From Chrysomallon squamiferum (Eukaryota > Mollusca > Gastropoda > Neomphalida > Peltospiridae), in assembly GCA_012295275.1 (NCBI GenBank), contig CM022667.1:2523001-2587000 (forward strand): a DNA stretch of 64,000 nt. Direction: 5' to 3'. Positions within the stretch are counted from its first letter, which is position 1. Every line of letters begins with the position of its first letter. A program made the position numbers and the translations under genes. This document shows positions 8,676 through 20,100 of this stretch, piece by piece. The notes under the pieces were generated by a model, which was not told the origin of the DNA, did no database searches, and saw only the letters and a list, made by a program, of their open reading frames with translations.

Positions 8676-11600
8676 GCCAGATAAATAAAATAAAAATTTA
8701 TAATAAATATCAAACAAAATAATATATTATATATATATATAAACTTCATAATAAAATATATATTATTTTGTTTTATATTTTATTATAAATTTTTAATTTA
8801 TTTATTTGTCTACATTATCAACAGTATATATATATATATATTACATATTACCTCAAGCTGTATTCAAGTGTAAATATAATTCTTGTTTTACTGCAGATAT
8901 TTTAAAAAGGACAATGCATTCGGACTTGCGTGTTTTGAAAACATGAAGGTGGAGAGTGAGATTGAGCGAGGTGCAAGGATGAAGTCTGTAGGCATCCTCT
9001 CTACCTCATACACCTCCCTGTACAGACACATGCTGTTTTTAGAAACACAAGTCAGGTCTGTTGTGTCTGTATAGTTCACAGTTCTAATCTGTTAGTAGAT
9101 TCTGCTGTTGTTATTTGTATTAGCAAAAGTTAAGAATTGATGGCACACAAACAAATATACACAGAAGCACAAGTATGCATGAACACAGAAATACACATGC
9201 TTGGACATGCATACACATGAATATAAACACATAAAGACACACACACAGAGAGGCATACACACAACACACACACACACAAATACACACACATACAGTTTAT
9301 TACTGGCAATAAATAACATTAATTTATTAAGTATAATTAATTAAAAGCATTTTGAAAAAAAAATTGTTTCTCCTTTCATTTATTTAGGAAAATGTGAGAA
9401 CATGTTTTCCTTAAGAAAATACAAATTGCATTAATGATAACATTTAATGTTTTTGAATTTATTTTATAAAATAGATAAATAATTATGTCACACAGATGTT
9501 GCATATTTTCATATTTTATTGCTTATGATAAGATAATATACTTATGTTTGTTAACAGACATCAGTTAGAGACACCTGGTAATTACATAGCTCTGAAAGCT
9601 TTCTATGAAGATAAGAAAGGTGTTCTGCCTATAAATGGAACTGGAGATGGTTTAGCGATACCATCGGCATCATCAACACCATCAACACCAAGTCATGAAC
9701 TGCTACCAGAGATGAAGGTAATTACTTTTTAAAAATTGAACAGTCATTCGTCTTATTTATTTATTTTTTATTTTTGTATTATTTTTATTTTCACCTTTTT
9801 GAATTTTTGGAGAGTCATTTTTTTTTTTTTTTTTTTTTTATATCTTTATTTATTTACTCGGTTTTATCTTTCTTTATTTCTTTTTTTCTTTCTTTCTTTC
9901 TTTCTTTCTTTCTTTATTTATTCTTGCAATAACTTTTTAAATTGAATCACTCTTTGTTTTCAGTTTCATTGTTGTTATTAATAACTTAAAATTTCTTCAT
10001 CTATTTTATATAACTACCTTTTATTCAGTTATCTAGAGAAGGAATTAGGTTTTCTTTTTATTATAATTGTGTTGTTGTTTTTTTTTTTTTTTTTTTGCTA
10101 TCATTTGTATTTTTTCTTTATTCCTTTTTTTTTTTTTTTTTTTTTTTTTTGTTTTTTTTTTTTGGTGAAATTCCATAGCACTTAAATTTTAAATCTAAAA
10201 TATTTTTGAGAAGAAATACACCAAGTATTTCTAAAATCTGACTTTTTGATATGTAGGTAAATAAACTAATATTATCATACACTGTAATACAAGACACCTT
10301 CAGCTGACATGTTCCCCCACCAAAAATAAAAATATGAATTAAAATATTATTAGTTTTACTTTTTATTATAAACACACATGCATTTTACCAAAGAGATTCA
10401 AGAAAGATTTGTATATACTTAACATTGTGTCTAATACTTTACAAAAAATCCAACAAAACAGCAAAATCAAATAAAAAATAACAGTTGTTAAGTTTATTTT
10501 GAATTATTATTATTATTACAGATAACATCTAGATGTGTGTTTTTACTTTTCTCAGATCACCCATCCTGCAGGATGTTTCAACCAGTTCATCAAGTTTTTC
10601 TCCACTCACATCTTTACACTGTGGAAGTTTGCTTTGTTACAGAAACGTATCTTGTTCTTTTCACCCCCTCCCATTGGTGTTGTGTGTTACAGAGGCAAGT
10701 TATCATTATCCAGTTCACATTACTTCTCTCCAAATTTTAAATATATATATTTCTTCTGTCTTTAAACATTTTAAGGTTTTTAATAACAACTTGGTTTAGT
10801 TTTAAAAGTCTTTTTGTTATCATAAAAGTGTATTTATTTTTAGTCGCATTATTAGAGTTATTTTATTTTGTTTGAGTATATTTAATTATCTTTTAAAGTT
10901 TTAAACTTCTATGTGATTTTACAAATGTATGTTAAAGGAACAGATATATTCAAATCCAGTCTTTTTCTTTTATTTGATTCAGTTTGTTTCAAAATGCTAC
11001 AGTATTTGTATCAGTTGTGTAATGTTAAAAGAAAATGATAATGAAACAATAATCATTTATGGTACATATTTCAAAGTTGGGTCTCTGAAGTTATTAATTT
11101 CCAAATTATTACTGTTGTTTACTGTTTTGTTAACAACAGTAATAATTTGGAAATTAGTAACTTCAGAGATTAGTATAATATATCACTTATTCACAGTGCA
11201 ATTTTTTTACACTGACGTTTTCTTCATCCATTTTTTTCAACTGTCTTCTACAAATTATTTTTACAAATGGGAATTACAATAAGGCATTTCTTTATCATAA
11301 TAATTATTTCACTATTTCTTGTAAAAACATTTTTGTTTATGTATCTCTGTCTGTCTGTCTGTCTATTTATCTGTCTATCTATCTATCTATCTATATAAAT
11401 CTTTGAAGAGAACATTATTACTGAACACTGTTATTTTCATCATCAACATCATCATCATTATTATTACTTTTTTTTTCAGTATACTGTGCCTGTTGTCTTG
11501 GAAACCATAACATCCAGGGCCTTACAAGTTATGACCTTCGGCCCCATTTCTATGTTAATGTGGCTGACATTGAGGCTTTAGAAAATGAAATTGCTTATAT

Positions 11601-11761
11601 AGCATGTACGATATTTTATCAGAAACACATATGCACATGCATCTGAACACACATTTAAAACACTCAAAAATATGAATAGTACTTCATATAATATGTAGAA
11701 TTCATTTTCCCCTCAAAATAATAATAATAATAATAATAAAAAAATATAAAGAATTTACATT

Positions 11762-11834
<73 letters not shown>

Positions 11835-13544
11835 TTATACTGCAATCAATACAGTAAAAATATTTTAATACAAACACCATTGTGCTTATATTATCAACTT
11901 GGTAACATTTTAAATATGCAATTTATTATAATACTCGTGTCACATATTGCATATACAGACATATATCTTTGAAATTAGTTATATTTTATATATATATATA
12001 TATTTAATTTCAGGCACAACAGAAAAAATATTTGAATGTAAAACTCAGCTGTTTGATGTATATGTTGATAACCAGGTGATACACGCACACAGTCCTGTTC
12101 TTCGCAGTCTGCTCAAAGTCAGTGATGCAGATCAGGAGAAATTTGCCAGACTCAATACTCAGAGGTTTCCAGTTTCTTCTTTCCTTGAAATTTAACAAAA
12201 TAAGGAGAAAGTGAACCCAAAAAATTATGAATTTATTGAAAACAGAATTTGTTGCGATAGAATTATTGTATGTTAAACGTGACGATGAGAAAGTTATTTC
12301 ATGTGGTTCTGTTTTAGATATGTTAAATATTATTCATTATTTCAGTCTTTGTTAATAACAAAGTATGGCTGATCCGCTTATCCGAAAAGTTCATTATATA
12401 TATGAATATATAAAAGTGAGAGAAAAACGTCTAACAATTTTTTACAATTATTTTTAACTCAGTTATTTTAAAATTACAAAAAGGTGAAATTGCTGTTTAC
12501 ATGGTTTTTGAAAGGTTTTGAATATTATTTTTACTTTATTATTAGGAAAGGTTGGACAAAAAATATACAAAACAGTTGTTTCTTTTCTTTTAATATAATT
12601 TCAACAAAAAAAATTAGGAATAGTTAAAACAGTTTTTCTTTTTTAACAATAAATAATGTTTTTGTTTGCTACAGATCAGCACATTTATTTTCTATGGAGG
12701 AACAAGGTTACAATAATCAAGTAACAGATGAAGAAGAATTTTTCACAAAGTAAGTAAATTTTTAAAATTTATTTTATTAATTTTTTACCATTTTTTGTTT
12801 TTTGTTTTTTGCTGCTATTGATCACAACTTAAATTAATGTTTGCCAGGGCGTTGTTTTGTGATATACAGACAATTTAATAATGGTTTGCAAAATCAAAGT
12901 TTTCCTATATGCATACATAGTTAGCAGACATTTTCTTTTGTGACTGATCATAAATAAATATAATATAACTTTGCATAACTTGTTATGTGTGTTTTTGAAA
13001 GTAGTACATTTTTTTTTTACAGTTATTGCTAGGCCCAATTTTGAAAAAAAGAATAAAAATTTTAATTAATTTATATATCAGAATAATATAATGTAAATAA
13101 AATGTGATTTTAAATAATAATAACAATATAACTATGATATGATATATGGTTGATAATACAATACAATACAATACAATATAAATAAATATAAAAAAAATAA
13201 ATATAAATATAAATATAAATATTTTTTTATTTATTTAGTTAGTTAGTTAGATAGTTAGATAGTTAGTTATTTATATTGTATTGTATTATTTTATATTTTA
13301 TTTTATATATATATATATTTTTATTTATTTTTTTTTTTTTTACAGCTTTTTCACCGAACTGAATGACCGTTTATTTCAAACACTGTTGGACATTTCGAGT
13401 TCTCAGGACCGCCAGCTGACCTCTGACCACATGAAGAGCATGGGGCTTGACCCAGTAGGTGACCGCAGCTTTCTCATGGAACTGGTGGAGCATTATGGGA
13501 TAGATGTTGTTCTCATGGTGGACAATCCGTGCTGTCCTAAATGA
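6391..13544 (+). CDS. DENND11: DENN domain-containing protein 11 (LCHN/KIAA1147), complete, 9 exons
   Basis: Nine exons join in frame to 443 codons plus stop, close to the roughly 455 residues of vertebrate DENND11. Signatures in order: acidic N-terminus, then [14 protein letters not shown] (longin/uDENN start), [72 protein letters not shown] (core DENN), [22 protein letters not shown], and a C-terminal [20 protein letters not shown] ending in DNPCCPK. DENN proteins act with Rab GTPases in membrane traffic, usually as exchange factors; DENND11 itself is poorly characterised. Two in-frame ATGs exist: 6391 and 6397. The second has the better context (AAAATGG) and could be the true start, removing two residues. 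The exon 5/intron 5 junction uses a GC donor. No damage to the frame is seen. Confidence 0.97.
6614..7857 (+). other. DENND11 intron 1
   Basis: 1.24 kb. The part at 6660-6900 is less AT-rich and has several CpGs, so it may belong to the promoter region. Contains an (AC)n tract at 7182-7214 and an (AT)n run at 7326-7341. No RNA gene seen. Confidence 0.7.
7182..7214. repeat. (AC)n microsatellite
   Basis: About 16 AC units inside DENND11 intron 1, followed by a few CAGA units. Confidence 0.95.
7858..7957 (+). CDS. DENND11: DENND11 exon 2
   Basis: Encodes [18 protein letters not shown] through SKDFV, after acceptor TTTTCCAG and before donor GTAAGT. Enters phase 1, leaves phase 2. Confidence 0.95.
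7958..8896 (+). other. DENND11 intron 2
   Basis: 0.94 kb, very AT-rich. Holds an (AT)n tract at 8644-8672 and a long imperfect inverted repeat at 8681-8805. Confidence 0.75.
8681..8805. repeat. AT-rich inverted repeat, arms about 47 bp
   Basis: Left arm 8681-8728 and right arm 8759-8805 are near-complementary with only a few mismatches, around an (AT)n centre. It could extrude as a cruciform or fold in the intron RNA. It is simple in composition, so it may only reflect AT microsatellite growth. Confidence 0.75.
8897..9055 (+). CDS. DENND11: DENND11 exon 3
   Basis: Encodes [25 protein letters not shown] and the [11 protein letters not shown] helix. Acceptor ACTGCAG, donor GTCTGT. Phase 2 in and out. 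Confidence 0.95.
9056..9557 (+). other. DENND11 intron 3
   Basis: 0.5 kb. CA-rich microsatellite-like sequence at 9150-9292 gives a spurious Cys/Val-rich frame on the minus strand. Nothing else seen. Confidence 0.7.
9558..9717 (+). CDS. DENND11: DENND11 exon 4
   Basis: Encodes [20 protein letters not shown] and a linker rich in Ser, Thr and Pro (SSTPSTPS), the least conserved part of the protein, then ELLPEMK. Acceptor TTAACAG, donor GTAATT. Leaves phase 0. Confidence 0.94.
9718..10555 (+). other. DENND11 intron 4
   Basis: 0.84 kb with several poly-T runs (9819-9839, 10078-10096, 10126-10163) and a (TTTC)n tract at about 9882-9915. No gene. Confidence 0.75.
10556..10694 (+). CDS. DENND11: DENND11 exon 5, followed by a GC donor
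   Basis: Encodes [15 protein letters not shown] and the core DENN strand [20 protein letters not shown] to VVCYR. The exon ends AGAG and the next bases are GCAAGT, a typical GC donor with otherwise perfect consensus. Using it restores the conserved [11 protein letters not shown] junction. Confidence 0.93.
10695..11479 (+). other. DENND11 intron 5 (GC-AG), with hairpin
   Basis: 0.78-kb intron with donor GCAAGT and acceptor TTTTTTTCAG. Contains the 38-bp hairpin at 11082-11169 and a short (GTCT)n/(ATCT)n tract at 11347-11394. Confidence 0.85.
11082..11169 (+). repeat. Near-perfect 38-bp hairpin with 12-nt loop
   Basis: Left arm 11082-11119 and right arm 11132-11169 are complementary at 37 of 38 positions, and the exception is a G:U wobble in the sense RNA. 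The arms are not simple sequence (TCTCTGAAGTT and AACTTCAGAGA at the ends). The 88-nt total length and the location in an intron fit a pre-miRNA-sized or hairpin-RNA precursor, but such a perfect stem could equally be a MITE remnant or recent local inversion-duplication. Confidence 0.9.
11480..11605 (+). CDS. DENND11: DENND11 exon 6
   Basis: Encodes [11 protein letters not shown] and [19 protein letters not shown]. Acceptor TTTTTTTCAG, donor GTACGA. Phase 1 in and out. Confidence 0.94.
11606..12013 (+). other. DENND11 intron 6
   Basis: 0.41 kb, including a long (AC)n microsatellite at 11766-11830 and a short (AAT)n run at 11718-11738. Confidence 0.8.
11766..11830. repeat. (AC)n microsatellite
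   Basis: About 32 uninterrupted AC units in DENND11 intron 6. Confidence 0.97.
12014..12164 (+). CDS. DENND11: DENND11 exon 7
   Basis: Encodes [20 protein letters not shown] through EKFARLNTQ. Acceptor TTTCAG, donor GTTTCC is weak; the frame runs on eleven codons into the intron before a stop. Leaves phase 2. Confidence 0.92.
12165..12674 (+). other. DENND11 intron 7, nothing recognised
   Basis: 0.51 kb AT-rich intron without a repeat or RNA I can support. Confidence 0.6.
12675..12749 (+). CDS. DENND11: DENND11 exon 8
   Basis: Short 75-bp exon encoding [13 protein letters not shown] and an acidic DEEEFFT stretch. Acceptor GCTACAG, donor GTAAGT. Phase 2 in and out. It is supported by frame and by the matching acidic region in vertebrate DENND11. 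Confidence 0.9.
12750..13345 (+). other. DENND11 intron 8 with inverted repeat
   Basis: 0.6 kb. A 21-bp perfect inverted repeat pairs 13165-13185 with 13267-13287, around AT-rich and (TTAG)n-like sequence. The right arm lies about 60 bp before the exon 9 acceptor. Confidence 0.75.
13346..13544 (+). CDS. DENND11: DENND11 exon 9 and stop
   Basis: Encodes [20 protein letters not shown] to the conserved end [20 protein letters not shown] and DNPCCPK, with TGA at 13542-13544. Acceptor is a long poly-T then TACAG. Confidence 0.95.
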
Positions 13545-13762
13545 TTATTTTCACAAGACTTCCACGATCCAGATTCCATTTTGCTCATAGGAAATTTTAT
13601 ATTCTGATGTACATTGTGTAACTAGAATTAGATTTTCAAAAGAAATCATGTAACAGAATAGATAGTCAGTTAATTTAGCATTATTTAGAAAAAGAAAAAG
13701 AACAAATTAGAGCCACCATTTTTTAATTATAAAATTATGGGTTTAGCATGTCCCTAAGAGAT

Positions 13763-13768
<6 letters not shown>

Positions 13769-13808
<40 letters not shown>

Positions 13809-13850
13809 ATATATGTGTATATATATATATATATATATGTGTATGTATAA
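13769..13850. repeat. (AT)n/(GTAT)n compound microsatellite
   Basis: AT units interrupted by GTAT and GTGT units just downstream of the DENND11 stop codon. Confidence 0.9.
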
Positions 13851-14313
13851 TAATAGCACCACTTTAATTACTTACTTAAAATTTTAAAAATTAAAATATT
13901 GAAAACGTTAAGTGTATTAAATTATGACAGTAACAAATTTATTTCTATTTTTAAATTTAATAACTTTTTATAAAGTTTTATATTTAATATTATTATTACT
14001 AATAATTCTCTTTTTTTAATTATTTTTTCATTAATATTTTAAATATTACTAATTTAAAAAATCATTTAAAAAAAGCAGTAACTAAAACTAAGATTTTTAG
14101 GTCAGTTTGGTTAATTCATCATAATGTAATCTTGTGTGTTCATGATTATTTGAAATATTATTTACTGTATTGCACATTTATTAACTATATATATATAAGA
14201 TAAATGATTGTAAAATAGAAAATCTGATTTCATTTTAATTTATTTTTAAATCTGTGAATATCAGTTGAAGAAACACAACTAACAAAAATTATTTTAAATG
14301 AATCTTATTTGTG

Positions 14314-14317
<4 letters not shown>

Positions 14318-14357
<40 letters not shown>
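14318..14357. repeat. (ATT)n microsatellite
   Basis: About 13 ATT units. Confidence 0.93.
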
Positions 14358-14358
<1 letters not shown>

Positions 14359-14634
14359 TTGGAGGACCATTTAGTCTACATTAAACAGGAAATATTTTGA
14401 AATAAGAAAACAAGTTGGGTTTGTTTATTAAAATTTATGCTTATGTATTGGTGTACTTTTTTTTTCAAATTGGGGTAGACTCTTTTGTTTCACTATGAAA
14501 TGAGTTTTGGATGTCTGTGCTCACAAAAGTTGGTTCTAAGTGGTACAAATTATTTCTGAGGTTTATTTCTATTTACATTTTTAACGGGCTTACAATAAGA
14601 TTGGAGGGTTTATTTTCATGATATTGGTATCAGA

Positions 14635-14731
14635 ATTTTCATTTAACATATTGATGTAGATCAAAGGATTTTCTTTAACATGTTGATGTAGATCAAAGGA
14701 TTTTCATTTAACATATTGATTTAGATTAAAC
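14635..14731 (+). repeat. Tandem repeat, 32-33-bp unit, three copies
   Basis: Three consecutive units start at 14635, 14668 and 14700, each beginning ATTTTC and containing AACATRTTGATKTAGATYAA. The third copy is the most diverged. Non-microsatellite tandem repeat in the probable DENND11 3' UTR. Confidence 0.88.
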
Positions 14732-15378
14732 ATGTACATCAGAGGGTTTTCTTTCAAAAACATTTACTTTGAAGACAGGATTTTAATTTCAAGATATTGA
14801 TGTAAATTTTCTTTGATATTCCCCAAGAATTTTGTCCTATGCACTTTGTGGACTAGATGTTTGACAAACAGCAGCTGCAAGAACATTTTAAATATTCAAT
14901 ACTTTGTCTGTCTGAGGTTATAATTACCTTACTTTATCAGTTTTTATTTCTTATTAACTGTATGGCTTCTGTTATTATCAGTGGATGTTTTTAGTATCAT
15001 GTTGAATGCTTGCAAAAAAAAAAAAAATTTAGAAAATTATTTTGACCTTAAAATTAATTGAGATATATTTATGTATTTACTAGCAAAAAAATTTAATATT
15101 ATTTTTGTAACTGAAATTATTAAGCTTTCGTCGTACGTAGTTAACCATTACTTGGCCTTTTCAAAATTTAATCTTTTATTAAGAACCATGTAAATCTAAT
15201 ATGAATGCAGTTTTGTAAAGATGTTTGCCCTATTATTAACATTCCAGAATTCACTGAAATTTAAATGTATGTATAACAGACTAAACCTAAGGCAATTCTG
15301 TCAATTATTTAAATTTTTATTTGCAGTGGTTCTAGACTTCCTTGTCAAGATGTGACAAGATTTGCCAGCTATTACAAT

Positions 15379-15558
15379 GTCAGATTTCTAGAATGATTTA
15401 ATATGTTGTATTAAATTGTCAAATTTCTAGAATGATTTAATATGTTGTATTACATTGTCAAATTTCTTTTATTATTTAATGTTGTATTACATTGTTAATT
15501 TTTTTTAATTATTATTTTAATCTGTTGTATTACATTGGTAAATTTCTTGTATTACATT
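15379..15558 (+). repeat. Tandem repeat, about 39-bp unit, four copies plus a partial
   Basis: Units start at 15379, 15418, 15457, 15494 and 15537. Copies 1 and 2 are nearly identical (GTCARATTTCTAGAATGATT core ending in TTGTATTAMATT); later copies decay, keeping the TGTTGTATTACATT end. Confidence 0.88.
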
Positions 15559-16680
15559 ACTGTAATGTAGTCAGTAGAGTTTCAGAGTCATGTTTTTATC
15601 AGTCTACATATTTTTGTTATGGTTTATAATATTTTGGGGAAAATTTTGAGTCTGTCTTGAGTTGTGTTTCTGGTTTTTGCCAGACATTGTGCTATATATA
15701 TATATATACATCACTGGGATTTAAACATAACTGTTATAAATTCAGACAGGCATTCTTTCATCTGTTCTAAATCTGACTGACATTATCCAGTTTACCTTTG
15801 ATATGATCTTTACAGTGTTGATGGTTTTTGACTTCCCTGTACAAGGTCAACTTCACATGTCACAGAATACCGAATTGTAACAGTATATCTTTAACAAACT
15901 CTGTAATGTTTTATTCAGTGAAATATAATACTTTGGTTCATCTACCAACCAAATTGACTGTTAGCATTAAATGATGATAATAACTCTTTATATTAAATAG
16001 GTGAAAATATCATATTCTAAGTGCATAAAGCCATTTTTATTACAATAAACAATTCATTCAGAGATTTCTACCTGTGTTCATAAATAATTTGACATTTTGA
16101 GAACATTTCAGTTTAATAACTGTATCGTTTATCAAATATTTTTTATCAGTTAGCAAATGTAACAGTCCTAGCCAAAAGATTAAAATTAGGCTGACATGAT
16201 GTGCACATGGCATCTGTAATGAAATGTTTAATGTGTGTTAATGATTTTAATTATATGATAAAGAATTTTAACTGAATGATGGAGAATTTTAATCTCAACA
16301 TAATTTAAAAGAAATACATAAATAACATAAATCACGATTAATGCCACAGTTCAATCCAAAAATATTTTCCACCTGGAACTTTTCCCATCCAAACCACAAG
16401 ACAAAGAATGTATATATTTGAGCCATAAAGCAAATACAGGGTTTATGAAAGTACCATTTTTTTTTCTTTATAGTAGCTACTTAATATGTCATTTTTAGCT
16501 GGCTAAATTATTATTGCCGACCCATTTTGTGAAAAAGTAGGGCTTCTTATTAGTTTTTTTTAACTTTTTTTTTGAAGAGGATTTTCTTCTGTAACAGTCT
16601 ATTTTATAGTTTTAATTATACATTTGTTAATAATGATTTACTTTTGTACATTTTTTGAAATACATCATATTTTATTAGTT

Positions 16681-16979
16681 CAGGTTGAGAATCCTTTATC
16701 TGAAGTGTTTTAGATTTCAGAATTCTTTGGATTTTGGGTCTGTAAAGAGATAGCCTGAGAGTAGGATCTAAACTTAAATATGAATTTGTTTATATTTCAT
16801 ATATAACATATACACAAAGTCTTGAGGATTATTTGTCTAATATTTTAATAATATTGTACACCAAATAAAAGGAGTGTATGTAAAACTATTTGAATACTGT
16901 TAAATATCGCCGTTTCTGCAACTATGAAAAAGATTCATATTTTATTTTAAAATTTCGGACAAGGGATATACTCAACCTG
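16681..16979. mobile_element. Degenerate pogo/Tigger-like MITE
   Basis: 299-bp element with terminal inverted repeats: the left end CAGGTTGAGAATCCTTTAT matches the reverse complement of the right end (CAGGTTGAGTATATCCCTTG), and similarity continues for about 28 bp. The TIR and the flanking GATTTCAG/TTTGGATTTTGG motif resemble pogo/Tigger (Tc1/mariner superfamily) elements. No transposase remains and no clean TA target duplication is left. Confidence 0.72.
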
Positions 16980-17122
16980 CAGTATACCAGCTAGTACATT
17001 TATCTGGCCCAGAGCTGGCATCATTTGGGCCTTGTATGTATTTTTTGTCTACCCTTTTGTTCTTAAGGCTTGCAGTTTGAAAAATGTGATTCATATGTAA
17101 TTAGGTGGAGAAGCTGTTTTTG

Positions 17123-17126
<4 letters not shown>

Positions 17127-17165
<39 letters not shown>
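17127..17165. repeat. (ATT)n microsatellite followed by (TTTA)n
   Basis: About 13 ATT units, then TTTA units from 17178 to 17202. Confidence 0.9.
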
Positions 17166-20100
17166 CATCATCACTAATTTATTTATTTATTTATTTATTT
17201 ATTCGGTGGATGCTGGAGGCTTTTGGTTGATCTGATTGGGTTTTGTTTTTATTTATTTATTTACTTATTTACTTATTATTTTATTTTAATTTTTTTATTA
17301 TTATTATTTTTTTCATATTTTATGCACTGATAATGGTTTGAGGGATCATGAAATTTTACAAAATAGTGGTTATTTGATGAGACACTGAACACAATGATCG
17401 TATATAAGATGCACACTAATTTGCAGGCCTGTGTAGGTTATTTCTTGGATTGGTAACCCAGGAAATAATATTAATTATCAGGTAGTGATATCAGATTGTG
17501 GCCTTACAGTTTAAAATATCTGTTACTTTGTAACCGTGTAATGTCCTTTGAATCAAATTTGTAAGCATAATTATTTCATTCAACTAGTGATTGGTTTATG
17601 AAGAGATTTACATTTAAAATGGAAGAGAAATTATGAAAATGTGTTTAAATTTGCATTAAATTGTTTAATTAAAATGCAGCTGGCACAAACCTAGTTAAAA
17701 AGTAATCGGTGATTTCGGCTTTTTTTCGTTTATTATTTTGAACAAAATATTCTTGTGTAGCATGTGTAACATTCCACAGTTATTAACTGATTAATTAGGT
17801 GTGCATGTATTTATTTTTATTGTACTGCTGAGTAATAGGGCAATGTTTAATGTCGAATACTCTATTTAAAGAAAATTGTTGTGAATGTATCTGCCTTGGA
17901 CATCCAGTCTGTCACTATGATGATACTGTAATTGCTTTATCTTTCTGTGTTGGCTTGAGTAAAAATATATATACATTCTTCTGGTTGAGTAGTATAGAAG
18001 CTGGTATTCAGACATGTCTGATTCGGAGCTACATATATATATGTATGTATGTATGAAATAGATGAAGCTAGTAGAAGATATCTGTTGAATGTTGGAGGTT
18101 TACAAGTTGAAGTCTGAACAAGGGATGTATGGATGTAGGAGTCTGTGTTAAAGATGAGTGTAAAGGCAGGATCAGATTTGGTAAAACAGGGGAGAAGGTC
18201 TTAAAAAGATGTGTTTTAATAGTAACCTTGCAAAAAAATGTGTTGTAATAGGAATTACATAACGATAAATCATAAGAATTGTAAGAGTAGATCGCTTCCG
18301 TTATTATAGTTTTGATTGTTGTTACTTACATAAACCTACAGCATGAAATGTATTCATTCACAGTTCATCATTTTGTTACAAGTATAACCTGTCAGTAATT
18401 TCGTTGAGAAGCTTTTGCTCTATTTTATACAAAAAATATTAAACTATACTGTTCTGTTTAAGCCATAAAATTAGAAAGTAGAATGTGAACATGAATTTAC
18501 AATGAGTATGTGTCAAACAAATGCACCATAAAACTCACATTTTCATGTGTCTAACATTGCACAATATTAATAAAACATGAGAAACTACATTTCATTCTGT
18601 GACAGTATCTAATTCTGTTGAGTGTTCTATGGGAAAAGCAATCTTGGCACTCAGTTCACTAAATACACAATCTGAATGTGAAACATACACAGTAAATACT
18701 AAAGTTAACAGGGACAAATGTTGGGTATAACTGATGCCTTCAACAGGTCAATGCTATTAGTTTGTTATAAAATACCTTAAGTGTAACAGTTTCATGCGAC
18801 ATCTATGAATTTTCTGATTGAACTTAACTTATTTCTCTCAAAATATAGGATGCTGAATGTGCCAATAGTTTGTACAAAATATTGTAAATATTCTTTGACT
18901 GTATAGATACACATACATATATCTACAGACAATGTATTATATTTTATGTATGTATGTATGTATGTAGAATGGACACACACACAAAAACACAGAAGTGCAA
19001 TATTCTTTTGTCTGTTTTTAATGTGATAAATGAATTATGTAAGTGATTTCAAGATATGTGAAGTTATTTTTATCTGTATATATTTATGTAAGAGACAGGA
19101 ATTCTCACTTTGGAAATCCTGTTTTATTATATTTGTATACAATAATAATAGTTTGTTGGTTTTTTTAATCTCACAATATTAATCATTTATGTTATATACT
19201 TTTATTTTATAATTTTAATTGTGGATGTCAACTAATTTTCAGTTTGTGCCCATTTTGAAACTGATCATAATTGTTATATTGCCTGTGCCATGTTTGTAAC
19301 ATATAAACGATAAGCAGACATATACACATACAAATGCTTATGTAATTCACTGGCTTAATACTCTTCTGAAATTATAATTTAAAAAAATAATAAAGACAAG
19401 TTACTAATTGTTGATATAGTGTTAATAATGCTCAAAATATACTAAAATATTATGTACTGTTATTTATTTATTAGTTTTTAATCCTAGTGAGAATGTTATA
19501 CCTAGTATTTCTTCTTCTTCTTCTTTTTGCAATAATTAGTTAAAGATTTCAATTAAGAAATAAGGAAATGTTTTCAAATTAATACTTTTAGTCTTATGTA
19601 AATTTGTACTGCATAAGTTGTTAATATATTACATTAGTGGTACATATATAGATCCTACACAGATATTTGTAAGAGATAAACTAATAAATTATGAATGAAA
19701 AATTAATTTAATAAAAATTGTGTGGATTAGAAAATGTTTTATTTTTAAATCTTGCAAATAAATTTTTATTTTTATTTTTATTTTATTTTTTGCACATATT
19801 GATTTTTATTTATAATCTGAATTATTTAGTATATAAAGTGACATTATGGATAACATGTTCAAAATGGGAGAAAAGCAAAATACTTGCATAAATATTCAGC
19901 TTTAATTCTGAACCAAAATTAATAAATGAGATCATAGAAATATTAACTTAAGTTTCTGTTAATTGGATTAATGATCTCCTTAATATTATAAATAAAAACA
20001 ATATTTAACTCATAATAATTCTTAGTTTAAAAATAAAAATAAATTTAAAAAAAATAAATTCTAGTCTGATTGCTTTAAATGTAGTCTTTCTTTTTTTTTT

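Noticed and set aside
10118-10375. Minus-strand frame with a poly-Lys start
   Set aside because: Begins in a poly-T run and has no homologous features; lies in DENND11 intron 4.
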